A DNA stretch of 26,458 nt from positions 1 to 26,458 of the forward strand of contig CAAFYU010000050.1 of the NCBI GenBank assembly GCA_900767135.1. Reading direction: 5' to 3'. This document shows positions 1-6,948 of the stretch, piece after piece. Under the pieces are notes generated by a model. The model was not told the origin of the DNA and ran no database searches. It was given only the letters and a program-made list of their open reading frames with translations. Each line of letters begins with the position of its first letter. The stretch's first letter is position 1. This DNA is from Candidatus Gastranaerophilales bacterium (GTDB taxonomy: Bacteria > Cyanobacteriota > Vampirovibrionia > Gastranaerophilales > Gastranaerophilaceae). Made by a program: the position numbers and the translations under genes.

Positions 1-70
1 CCCAGCTGCTTAGCTGCTAACTCGATTTTGCGCACTATATCACGTGCTTCGCCGCGATTGCCCCCCCCCC
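1..70. repeat. GC-rich repeat fragment ending in a 10-C tract
   Basis: This stretch is clearly richer in GC than the AT-rich DNA after it and ends in ten consecutive C at 61-70. The reverse complement of positions 1-17 matches 10915-10931 at 15 of 17 bases (core gcagctaagc), next to fliP, so it is probably part of a dispersed repeat. One minus-strand frame stays open to the left edge with a plausible-looking peptide (RGEARDIVRKIELAAK), so the tail of a gene lying outside the window cannot be excluded. The rest of 71-201 holds nothing I can recognise. Confidence 0.45.
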
Positions 71-201
71 GAAAGCACTTCTAAATAAATTTCTCATAAC
101 CAAGCTCACTTTCTTTTTTACTGTGTACATGTGTTATTATAACCCTGTTTTTGGGGTTTGTCTATACTTATTTTATAGGAAGTTAATATGATGTTACTTA
201 A

Positions 202-261
202 AAAAGACGATAGGACGTTAAGTTCGTATCGCCTTATCGTCTTAACGTCCTATCGTCTTTT
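202..261. terminator. Long perfect hairpin, probable bidirectional terminator
   Basis: Two perfectly complementary 21-base arms (202-222 and 241-261) enclose an 18-base loop. Read on the minus strand, the hairpin lies just after the dCMP deaminase stop and is followed by a run of T, as expected for an intrinsic terminator. The arms consist of degenerate 8-bp tandem units (234-241 TTATCGTC, 242-249 TTAACGTC, 250-257 CTATCGTC), which relates it in design to other intergenic arrays in the window. Confidence 0.7.
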
Positions 262-276
262 ATTTCCGATACCACC

Positions 277-723
277 CTATACTTCTTCTAATTCATGCCT
301 GATATCATCGACGGTTACATGTAAAATAGGCGAGTTTTCGTCTTTTCTCAAAACTACATCTTTTATTCCGGATTGAACAATAAATCTTTTACACAAAATA
401 CAAATAAAATTATGCCCCCAAATATACATAGTAGAACCTTTACAACGGTCTTGTCCGGCTTGGATTATAGCATTTTGCTCTGCGTGGATTGAACGGCAAG
501 TTTCGTATTTTGTTCCCGAAGGAATATTATTTTTAATCCTGTAACATTCGCCTCGCTCATAACAAGATTCGACCTTGGAAGGGGTGCCATTATATCCGGT
601 TGCTTTAATTTTTTTATCTTCCCCGACAATAACAGCTCCAACTTGTGCTCTTAGGCAATTTGAACGACTTGCACAGGTTTTGGCTAAATCTAAAAAATAT
701 TCTTCCCACGACTTTATTTCCAT
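277..723 (-). CDS. dCMP deaminase (ComEB-like)
   Basis: A 148-residue zinc-dependent cytidine/deoxycytidylate deaminase, expected to convert dCMP to dUMP in the cytosol and so feed dTMP synthesis. The catalytic HAEQNAI motif puts the zinc ligand at His80 and the proton-shuttling Glu at 82. The second zinc half-site is Cys108-x-x-Cys111, but the Pro that usually precedes the first Cys is Ile here. The Cys-containing insert at residues 54-60 (SCYERGECY) is typical of dCMP deaminases rather than free-cytidine deaminases. Length is normal for the family. The start is supported by GGAGGA upstream of the ATG. The gene has its own promoter at 743-771 and ends at the 202-261 hairpin, so it is probably monocistronic. 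Confidence 0.9.
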   Translation of the reverse strand: MEIKSWEEYFLDLAKTCASRSNCLRAQVGAVIVGEDKKIKATGYNGTPSKVESCYERGECYRIKNNIPSGTKYETCRSIHAEQNAIIQAGQDRCKGSTMYIWGHNFICILCKRFIVQSGIKDVVLRKDENSPILHVTVDDIRHELEEV

Positions 724-742
724 TTTCTATTCCTCCGACTTC

Positions 743-771
743 ATTCTAATATAAAACTCCACACCTTGCAA
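743..771 (-). promoter_or_regulatory. Promoter of the dCMP deaminase gene
   Basis: On the minus strand, TTGCAA (766-771) and TAGAAT (743-748) are separated by 17 bp, a good sigma-70-type match 20 to 50 bp upstream of the ATG. Confidence 0.55.
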
Positions 772-783
772 ATAGTTATTTAT

Positions 784-789
784 TATAAT
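784..789 (+). promoter_or_regulatory. Possible -10 box for the glycosyltransferase gene
   Basis: A consensus TATAAT ends 5 bp before ATG 795 and 11 bp before ATG 801. The expected transcription start is near 796. No good -35 box sits at the right distance, so support is weak. Confidence 0.3.
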
Positions 790-794
790 ATTAT

Positions 795-1670
795 ATGGCT
801 ATGTTTAGTTTGTTTAAAAAGAATGCACTGAAAACAATTGATAAACCGGCAATAGAAGAAAAAATCAAGAGATTTCAGACAAAAGGAACAGGTGATGATA
901 ATGAATTAATAGTTTCACTTACATCTTTCCCTGAAAGAATGTACGAGCTTCATTACACCTTGTATTCTTTGCTTACTCAATCTGCAAAACCGAAGCAAGT
1001 GATTTTGTGGCTAGCAAGAGAGCAATTTCCAAATCTTGAAAAAGATATTCCTGCAAGGGTTTTGGGGCTTCAAAAGAACGGTTTGACTATAAAATGGACT
1101 CATAATATCTATTCTTATAAAAAACTTATTCCAACTTTACAAGAATATCCAAATAGCGTTATTGTGACTGCTGATGATGATATTTTTTATGACAAAGATT
1201 GGTTGAAAATATTGCTTGATACTCACAAAAAATTTCAAAATTGTATTGTTTGTCATAGAGGTCATATAGCAAAACTTTCAAAAAACGGACTTACTCCTTA
1301 CAAAAAATGGAAAAAGAAAGCAACATGTAAAGTTCCATCATTTTTTAATTTATCAACAGGAGCAGGTGGGGTTTTGTATCCGCCAAATTCGCTTTATAAA
1401 GATGTTTTAGATGAAAATCTTTTTACACAATTGGCTTCTAAGGGAGATGATTTGTGGTTTTGGGCAATGGCAACGCTTCAACATACTCCAACAATGATTG
1501 TAAAGAATGGCATTAAAGATTTAACCTACATAAATCCTGAAAGAGAACGTGGCTTAACAGATGAAACGACATTATTTTCGACTAATAAACAAGGGGGCAA
1601 TGACCATCAGCTAACAAACATTCTTAATCATTACCCACAAATCCTTGATATTTTAAAAGCTAATAAATAG
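795..1670 (+). CDS. Glycosyltransferase-like protein (GT-A type)
   Basis: A 291-residue protein that resembles family-2-type glycosyltransferases. The ELIVSLTSFPER segment at residues 37-48 fits the nucleotide-sugar-binding first strand, and ADDDIFY (DDD at 127-129) is a DxD-type metal and sugar-nucleotide motif. There is no signal peptide or membrane segment, so it should act in the cytosol, perhaps on surface glycans. Donor and acceptor cannot be read from the sequence. The start is either ATG 795 or ATG 801. Neither has a ribosome-binding site, and a TATAAT at 784-789 lies so close that the mRNA would be leaderless or nearly so. It stands alone, convergent with the PurH-like gene 20 bp away, with no clear terminator between them. 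Confidence 0.7.
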   Translation: MAMFSLFKKNALKTIDKPAIEEKIKRFQTKGTGDDNELIVSLTSFPERMYELHYTLYSLLTQSAKPKQVILWLAREQFPNLEKDIPARVLGLQKNGLTIKWTHNIYSYKKLIPTLQEYPNSVIVTADDDIFYDKDWLKILLDTHKKFQNCIVCHRGHIAKLSKNGLTPYKKWKKKATCKVPSFFNLSTGAGGVLYPPNSLYKDVLDENLFTQLASKGDDLWFWAMATLQHTPTMIVKNGIKDLTYINPERERGLTDETTLFSTNKQGGNDHQLTNILNHYPQILDILKANK

Positions 1671-1690
1671 TTGTTAAAAATTTATTATAA

Positions 1691-3196
1691 TTACTGTCTA
1701 TAATTTCGAATTCCAGTCGTAATCATTGCAATACCGTACTTGTCGCATAAATCAATTATGCTTTGATCCTTAACAGATCCTCCCGGCTGAATAATTAAAC
1801 TAATTCTACCTTGAAGGGCTGAATAAATACAATCTTCTGCATAAATAATCGCATCAGATGCCAATACAGCCTCTTTTGAGTTGTCACAAGCATAATTCAA
1901 AGCCTGTTCTATCGCAACAATAGAATTGGTTTGCCCCTGAGAAATTGCAGAAGTTTTAAAATCTCTTGCAATTACAGCAGAGTTTGTTTTTGAATATTTT
2001 ACGACTTTCCAAGCAAAAATTGCATCTTCAATCTGCTCTTTTGTCGGTTTTTCTTTTGTAACGACTTTGAACGTATCTTTTGCTAATTCACTAGAATTGC
2101 TGTCTTGAACAAGTGCTCCAAACGGTGACATTATAACTTCTTCTCTAATCAAGTTTCGATATTCCTTCAAACTTGTTCTAAGTTTTACAAGCTTAATATC
2201 AGAATTATCTTTGAATACTTCAAGGGCTTCTTTGTCATAATCAGGAGCAATTATAACTTCTATTGCCATTGAATTCAAGTGCTTTGCGATTTCTGCATCG
2301 ACAGTTTTTGAAAACCCCACAGTTCCGTAGTACGAACTTACAGGGTCACAGTCAAAAGCTTTGGTATAAGCTTCGTATAGCGAACGTCCGAGAGCAACAC
2401 CGCAAGGCTTTGTATGCCTGATTATAGAAACGGCGTTTACGTCATAAAATTCACTAACAATATTAGTTGCTTCTGTAACATTCAAAATGTCGTTAAAAGA
2501 TAGCTCTTTATCATCTATAACTTCGTAATCAACCATTCTGTCTGTTTTGTAAATAGACCCTTTTTGGTGAGGGTTTTCACCATATTTCAAATCTTTTAAT
2601 TTCTCAAAGTTAAACATTTTGAATGGTTTGTCGCCTGTTTGTTCTAACATTTTTTGAGAAATTAGTCTGTCATAATTTGATGTAAAGTTAAATGCTTTTG
2701 CTGCAAGTTTTAAGCGTCCAAATTCGTTTGCATTCATAGCCAAATAGTAATCAATTTTGTCCATGATTACTGTAACATTTTTATAATTTTTTGCACCTGC
2801 TCTTAACAGTGTAATTCCTGCAATATCAATTTTTCCTAGCAATTCTTCAACATCTGTAACGTCAAGTTCCAATCTGTCAAACGGACAAAGATTTACAACA
2901 ACCATATCAAATGGTTTTATAGTCATCTTTTCCATTTCTGAAAGTTCTTTTGTATCTGAACTGTTTGCCAAAACTCCGGATAAAACCGAAGAATTTAATG
3001 CATCAAAATTTTCGCCGAGTAAACTTCCGATAGGAGCAAACTCTGCCAAGTTTTGAGCCGGTATATCGGCTTTTTTCAATAATTCATAAGTGTCACCGCT
3101 TGCGACAATTTCATATTCAAATTTTTCAGTCAGATTTCTTGCAAAATCTATTAATCCAACTTTATCATATACACTGATAAATGCACGTCTTTTCAT
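1691..3196 (-). CDS. purH: PurH-like bifunctional purine biosynthesis protein with eroded active-site motifs
   Basis: A 501-residue protein that aligns end to end with PurH (AICAR formyltransferase / IMP cyclohydrolase, the last two steps of IMP synthesis). Family landmarks are SVYDKVGLIDFA near the N-terminus, DIAGITLLRAGAKNY (124-138), YGENPHQ (205-211), VEVIIAPDYDKEAL, and a C-terminus ending IIQPGGS...GIAMITTGIR. Several usually invariant positions differ. The GRVKTLHP segment of the cyclohydrolase site reads GENFDALN (61-68), and the NLYPF Tyr is Cys104, while Asp124 and Lys136 remain. In the transformylase domain the catalytic KH pair is Arg260-His261, and the ASDAFFPFRD motif reads ASDAIIYAED. 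It may be a lineage-specific divergent enzyme or a protein that has lost one or both activities. It has no operon partner and is divergent from the coiled-coil gene at 3368. Confidence 0.82.
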   Translation of the reverse strand: MKRRAFISVYDKVGLIDFARNLTEKFEYEIVASGDTYELLKKADIPAQNLAEFAPIGSLLGENFDALNSSVLSGVLANSSDTKELSEMEKMTIKPFDMVVVNLCPFDRLELDVTDVEELLGKIDIAGITLLRAGAKNYKNVTVIMDKIDYYLAMNANEFGRLKLAAKAFNFTSNYDRLISQKMLEQTGDKPFKMFNFEKLKDLKYGENPHQKGSIYKTDRMVDYEVIDDKELSFNDILNVTEATNIVSEFYDVNAVSIIRHTKPCGVALGRSLYEAYTKAFDCDPVSSYYGTVGFSKTVDAEIAKHLNSMAIEVIIAPDYDKEALEVFKDNSDIKLVKLRTSLKEYRNLIREEVIMSPFGALVQDSNSSELAKDTFKVVTKEKPTKEQIEDAIFAWKVVKYSKTNSAVIARDFKTSAISQGQTNSIVAIEQALNYACDNSKEAVLASDAIIYAEDCIYSALQGRISLIIQPGGSVKDQSIIDLCDKYGIAMITTGIRNYRQ

Positions 3197-3250
3197 TCTT
3201 TAACCCTGTCTGCTCCTAATTGGAAGCCTTATATTTCTTTTTGTTTCTTA

Positions 3251-3259
3251 ATTATAACA
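3251..3259 (-). promoter_or_regulatory. Extended -10 promoter element for purH
   Basis: The minus strand reads TGTTATAAT, a TG-n-TATAAT extended -10 element. It lies 55 bp upstream of the purH ATG. No convincing -35 box is seen. Confidence 0.4.
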
Positions 3260-3313
3260 CACAAATAAAAAACTCGTAGTTTCTTAGCATTTCGTAACTA
3301 TTTATAGATTTTC

Positions 3314-3342
3314 TTGAAAATATTTCTTTGCTATATTATAAT
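3314..3342 (+). promoter_or_regulatory. Strong sigma-70-type promoter for the gene at 3368
   Basis: TTGAAA (3314-3319), a 17-bp spacer and TATAAT (3337-3342) predict a start near 3349 and a leader of about 19 bases. The leader contains the ribosome-binding site AAGAGG (3355-3360). Confidence 0.7.
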
Positions 3343-3367
3343 TGTTCCGTAAAAAAGAGGATTATTG

Positions 3368-3997
3368 ATGGTAAGCAACAGAATTACAGAAGGCGTTGGA
3401 AAAAAGATAGTAGAAGCCTTGAAACAACAATCAGATATAGAAATTCAAAAAGTAGTGGAAAGTCCTGCTCCGGAGATGGAAGCAGAGAATAATTCCGAAA
3501 TAGAATTTACAACAAATGAAGATGTAAATGTCCCTCAATTTGTTGATACGGAAGTTGAGAACAGCAATTCTCATAACGAAACTCCGGAAACTTTTAATAA
3601 CAATTTTTCAACTCCAAATGCAATGTTTACACAGCCGTCATCGACTCCTGTTATGGGGAAAAATGATTTTGCAAGCGAATTAGATGGTTTTGAAATTCCG
3701 ACAAATATTGCTGTATTAAAACAACTTATTAATCAGTTACCGGCAGGTGTTTCTCGACAAACAGGTGCTCAAATTATTAAACAAACAATGGAAGCTCTTG
3801 GAATTTCAATGAAAAGCGTGTTGCAAGAAGCTCAACAAGTTCAAGAAAGCTTAAACAATTCATCAAGAGAATGCCAAGCATCTATTATGGAATACAAGAA
3901 GCAAATCGGTGTTTTAGAACAACAATCACAAAAATTCCAAAAACAATATGCAGCTTTGAATGACGTTATTAGTTTGTTTGTACAGACAAATTTGTAA
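3368..3997 (+). CDS. Unrecognised protein with low-complexity N-terminus and C-terminal coiled coil
   Basis: A 209-residue cytosolic protein that I do not recognise. Residues 1-100 are polar and acidic, rich in Glu, Asn, Ser, Thr and Pro, and probably disordered. A compact segment follows (DGFEIPTNIAVLKQLINQL, then LPAGVSRQTGAQIIKQTMEAL), and the last 65 residues form a Gln/Glu-rich amphipathic helix that is probably a coiled coil. There is no signal peptide or membrane span. ATG 3368 is chosen over an adjacent TTG (3365) because AAGAGG lies 7 bases upstream of the ATG. The consensus promoter just upstream suggests good expression. The next gene, 126 bp on, is also helical and may be cotranscribed. 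A role in envelope or export assembly would be a guess. Confidence 0.75.
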   Translation: MVSNRITEGVGKKIVEALKQQSDIEIQKVVESPAPEMEAENNSEIEFTTNEDVNVPQFVDTEVENSNSHNETPETFNNNFSTPNAMFTQPSSTPVMGKNDFASELDGFEIPTNIAVLKQLINQLPAGVSRQTGAQIIKQTMEALGISMKSVLQEAQQVQESLNNSSRECQASIMEYKKQIGVLEQQSQKFQKQYAALNDVISLFVQTNL

Positions 3998-4063
3998 GCT
4001 TAAATTAAAGCATTTTAGGAATATGTAAACAAATGTAACGAAATATTCACTTTGTGAAATTCA

Positions 4064-4123
4064 CTCATCTCAAAAAACTTTATTAATGTAAGAGAGATTA
4101 AAAAAAATATAAGGAGAGATGAG
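4064..4123 (+). promoter_or_regulatory. Inverted repeat that can mask the start site of the 4124 gene
   Basis: CTCATCTC (4064-4071) is perfectly complementary to GAGATGAG (4116-4123). The second arm overlaps the end of the ribosome-binding site AAGGAGAG (4111-4118) and runs up to the ATG. If the transcript begins upstream of 4064, the arms could pair and occlude the start region. An 8-bp stem is only suggestive. Confidence 0.35.
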
Positions 4124-4450
4124 ATGACTTTTTTAGCATTAGATGCACAAAAAAACTTGTTCACATTGCAAAAGAGCCAACTGCAATTTGAACAGACTCT
4201 TGTAATGAGCAGATGTAATTATATTACAAAACAAATGGGTTACAGAGCACAAGAATTGGAAGATAGCGGAGTTGATACAGACGACGATCCAACTTATGTA
4301 GCACTTCAACAGGAAGAGTCATATCTGGAAACCCGACAGGATTCATTGGATTCACAGATTAGTTTGATGGAAAACGAAATTTCAAGTTTGAAAACTCTTG
4401 TTCAAAATAACATCAAATCAGCTTGCACATTGAACTTAATCGGCGGATAG
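4124..4450 (+). CDS. Small helical-hairpin protein, unknown function
   Basis: A 108-residue protein with no signal peptide or membrane span. It is predicted to form two long helices (about residues 5-47 and 57-102) joined by an acidic turn with DTDDDP, a helix-turn-helix layout like small secreted or filament proteins. The turn and second helix (DPTYVALQQEESYLETR) resemble the SctF/PrgI type III needle pattern DPxxxAxxQ loosely enough to be worth testing, but not enough to assign. A near-perfect ribosome-binding site (AAGGAG) lies 8 bases before the ATG, which suggests high expression. It follows the coiled-coil gene at 3368 and could share its promoter. It could equally be an unrelated cytosolic coiled coil. 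Confidence 0.75.
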   Translation: MTFLALDAQKNLFTLQKSQLQFEQTLVMSRCNYITKQMGYRAQELEDSGVDTDDDPTYVALQQEESYLETRQDSLDSQISLMENEISSLKTLVQNNIKSACTLNLIGG

Positions 4451-4520
4451 TAAATTAAGTTCAACGCAGACGGCGTGAACTTTTATGGAAAAAGTTCCAC
4501 AAAAACAGCCACACGCTTCA

Positions 4521-4645
4521 TTCGCTAATCGACTGGATTGTTTCGTTAATCGATTGCAATGACGAAAATAATGGCTACCATTGGGCGTCATTCTGAAAAG
4601 ACTAAAAATCAAGCGTTCAGCGTAGATTTTCGTCTTATTCAGAAT
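4521..4645. repeat. Dispersed-repeat fragments between the 4124 gene and folD
   Basis: Two 15-bp copies (4521-4535 ttcgctaatcgactg and 4542-4556 ttcgttaatcgattg) differ at two bases. They belong to a pattern that reads, on the minus strand, like the common CGTCATTGC...GCAATCCAG intergenic repeats. Next comes a second element whose outer arms (4590-4602 and 4632-4645) pair imperfectly, with an inner AAAATC/GATTTT pair. Its end, attcagaatctatta (4637-4651), recurs exactly in reverse at 17950-17964. The second hairpin could also serve as a terminator. Confidence 0.5.
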
Positions 4646-4661
4646 CTATTATAAAAATAAA

Positions 4662-5492
4662 TTACTTCCCGGCCAATTCAACCGTATTAAGCATCAAAGA
4701 TGCAATCGTCATTGGGCCTACACCGCCCGGAACCGGAGAAATATAAGCGGCAACCTTAGAAACGTTTTCAAAATCCACATCACCGCTGATTTTTCCGTTC
4801 TCATCTCTAAAAATTCCCACATCTACAACTACACAATTTGATTTTAACATTTTTTCCCCTATAACATTTTTTCCCACTGCTGACACAATGATATCAGCAG
4901 TTTTTGTTATATTTGCAAGGTTTTTTGTATGACTATGGCACATTGTAACAGTAGCATTTCTCTTTAAAAGTAGTTGTGCAACAGGTTTTCCAACCAAATT
5001 TGAACGCCCAACAACTACAACATGTCGCCCTTCTAGTTCAATGTTGTATTCATCAAGCAAAAGTAAAATTCCTTTTGGAGTACAAGGATAAACATAAGGC
5101 TCTTCACCTGAAAACAACTTGCCTAAATTATATGGCGTTAACCCATCAACATCTTTTTGTGGCAAAATCTTGTCTATAACCTTGTTTTTATCAATATGAG
5201 CCGGCAACGGCAACTGGACAAGAATAGCCGTAACATTCTCATCATTATTGAGTTCCTCTATTTTTTGAAGAAGTTCGCTTTCTGTAATATCAGACGGATA
5301 TTCGATAGAAATAGAATTTATACCAAGCTTTTCGGCTGTCTTTTTCTTGTTACGAACATAAATCTGGCTTGCAGGATTTTCTCCAACCAAAATAACGGCA
5401 AGTGTTGGTTTTTTCTCCATCTTGTCAAGTTTTGTTTTTAAATCTTCAAAAATTTTATCTCTTAACTTTTTTCCGTCTAGTATTATTGCCAT
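4662..5492 (-). CDS. folD: Bifunctional methylene-THF dehydrogenase / methenyl-THF cyclohydrolase
   Basis: A 276-residue FolD, the usual length. It interconverts 5,10-methylene-THF and 10-formyl-THF in the cytosol, supplying formyl groups for purine synthesis and for initiator tRNA. Diagnostic motifs are SQIYVRNKKKTAEKLGI with Tyr45 and the catalytic Lys49, VQLPLP, KDVDG, the dinucleotide-binding segment VVVVGRSNLVGKPVAQLLL, and the C-terminal PVPGGVGPMTIASLM. It begins one base after the stop codon of the CooC-like gene upstream, so the two are almost certainly cotranscribed and translationally coupled. Confidence 0.96.
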   Translation of the reverse strand: MAIILDGKKLRDKIFEDLKTKLDKMEKKPTLAVILVGENPASQIYVRNKKKTAEKLGINSISIEYPSDITESELLQKIEELNNDENVTAILVQLPLPAHIDKNKVIDKILPQKDVDGLTPYNLGKLFSGEEPYVYPCTPKGILLLLDEYNIELEGRHVVVVGRSNLVGKPVAQLLLKRNATVTMCHSHTKNLANITKTADIIVSAVGKNVIGEKMLKSNCVVVDVGIFRDENGKISGDVDFENVSKVAAYISPVPGGVGPMTIASLMLNTVELAGK

Positions 5493-5493
5493 T

Positions 5494-6246
5494 TTACTCC
5501 CTCACCTGAGGTAAATTAAGTCTAAAATAGAACTGTTTAATTGCGTTTTGTACAATCTCAGATTCTCTATCCATAGAATGAGTTTTTAGCTCTTCATCTA
5601 TTGGAATTACCCCCAAAACGTCCAAATCATAACCTTTTAGGAAATCATAAAGTTGGTTTAAATCAGAACCGTCAGCTTTGTTTATAACCACACCGAGTTG
5701 ATTTCCTGCTGCATATTTTGCACTAAATTCTTCAATACGTTTTGCAAGATGAGCACTTTCATCAGTCGGATTTGCAACAATTAAAGTTGTATCAATGTCG
5801 GTATCTACAAGTTGGTTCAGATATTTTAAATCAAATTCACAGTCAAAAATTACAATATCGTACCGTTCAATGAGCTTCAAAACTGCATCATTAATTTGCC
5901 CTGTAATCGGGCAACGACAGTCTTTTGAGCCAACAAACCAAGAAACAATAATATCAACGTTTTCATCTAACGAAACAACGATATCTTCCATTGCCCATTC
6001 AACGTATTCTTGTTTTGACATTCCCTCAGGAATTCCCGTTTTATACTCGTGTTTTCCGCTTCTTATACCATAAATCGTGTTTCTGATATCAAGTCCAAAA
6101 CTATGCCCGAGTTCACCTGTTAAATCGTTATCAAATAACAAAACAGATTTTTCAGGAAAATATTCCTGAAAAACTCTCAAAAAACCTTTAACTAATGTTG
6201 TTTTCCCGCTTCCGCTTTTGCCTGTAATCGCTAATTTAAAAGTCAT
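5494..6246 (-). CDS. CooC-like P-loop ATPase
   Basis: A 250-residue MinD/ParA-superfamily ATPase closest in layout to CooC, the factor that inserts nickel into carbon monoxide dehydrogenase. A deviant Walker A motif, ITGKSGSGKTT (residues 7-17), keeps the signature Lys10. FDND (38-41) and VIFDCEFD are the switch regions, and NKADGSD fits the nucleotide base-recognition position. Cys110-Arg-Cys112 matches in type and place the CxC pair through which CooC dimers bind metal. No CO dehydrogenase gene is in the window, so the client is unknown and the name describes the family only. It is coupled to folD by a 1-bp gap. Its start lies just past the rplI terminator and has AGAGAGG as ribosome-binding site. 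Confidence 0.75.
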   Translation of the reverse strand: MTFKLAITGKSGSGKTTLVKGFLRVFQEYFPEKSVLLFDNDLTGELGHSFGLDIRNTIYGIRSGKHEYKTGIPEGMSKQEYVEWAMEDIVVSLDENVDIIVSWFVGSKDCRCPITGQINDAVLKLIERYDIVIFDCEFDLKYLNQLVDTDIDTTLIVANPTDESAHLAKRIEEFSAKYAAGNQLGVVINKADGSDLNQLYDFLKGYDLDVLGVIPIDEELKTHSMDRESEIVQNAIKQFYFRLNLPQVRE

Positions 6247-6260
6247 AAACCTCTCTTTAT

Positions 6261-6305
6261 AAAAAAAGAAGACATATTTTCAAGGTAAATGAAAATTATG
6301 TCTTC
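6261..6305 (-). terminator. Intrinsic terminator after rplI
   Basis: On the minus strand, arms 6291-6305 and 6268-6281 form a stem of about 14 bp with one bulge and a 9-base loop, followed directly by seven T (6267-6261). It sits between rplI and the CooC-like gene. Confidence 0.85.
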
Positions 6306-6326
6306 CTTTTTATGAATTCATATCAC

Positions 6327-6824
6327 CTATTCTTCTGTTTCTTCAACAACTTCTTCAACAGCTTCCTTCAAAACTTCTGATGCTGTAACAACAACAGCCA
6401 ATTCGCATTTAACCTTAGAAGTTAATTTGATAAGCATTGTGTATTCACCAACTTTGTTGATAGGAGCGTTCAAAGAAACGTTCTTTCTGTCGATTTCAAT
6501 ACCTGATTTAGCCAATAATTCTTCTGCCAATTTCTTAGTAGTGATTGTACCGAACAATTTGCCAGATTCCCCAGCTTTTGCAGAAAGTTCAAGCTTCGCA
6601 AATTCTTCAATTTTCTTAGCTGTTTCAAGAGCTTCTGCGTGTAATTTTTCTTGTTTAGCTTTAATTCTAGCTAAATTCTTTTCTCTGTTTTCCAAAGCAC
6701 CTTTTGTAGCAACTTCTGCAACAGATTGAGGAAGCAAGAAGTTTCTTGCGTAACCGTCTTTTACGCTAACGATATCGCCTGCTTCGCCTAGGTTTTGAAC
6801 ATCTTTTTTCAATATAACCTGCAT
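6327..6824 (-). CDS. rplI: 50S ribosomal protein L9
   Basis: A 165-residue ribosomal protein L9, which binds 23S rRNA near the base of the L1 stalk. The N-terminal domain MQVILKKDVQNLGEAGDIVSVKDGYARNFLLP carries the family signature, followed by the long connecting helix (about residues 42-75) and the C-terminal domain with GKLFGTITTKKLAEEL. It is slightly longer than usual (about 150) because of an acidic tail from residue 152 (KEAVEEVVEETEE). A strong AAGGAGAT lies 6-7 bases before the ATG. It is followed by an intrinsic terminator. Confidence 0.97.
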   Translation of the reverse strand: MQVILKKDVQNLGEAGDIVSVKDGYARNFLLPQSVAEVATKGALENREKNLARIKAKQEKLHAEALETAKKIEEFAKLELSAKAGESGKLFGTITTKKLAEELLAKSGIEIDRKNVSLNAPINKVGEYTMLIKLTSKVKCELAVVVTASEVLKEAVEEVVEETEE

Positions 6825-6948
6825 TTTATATCTCCTTTTCTATTTATATGTCGATAGTATCTCAAAATCACCATATAATAAACATAACTTAATGTCGAGA
6901 GTTTTTTTCAGAATGTAAAGTTTAATTCTTTGAACAGCAAAAAATTAA

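Noticed and set aside
202..261. CRISPR-like short repeats in the octamer hairpin and heptamer arrays
   Set aside because: Units of 7-8 bp with no spacers of constant length and no cas genes; not CRISPR.
188..376. Plus-strand frame of 62 codons
   Set aside because: It runs through the terminator hairpin and antisense to the dCMP deaminase gene, with low-complexity repeats from the palindrome.
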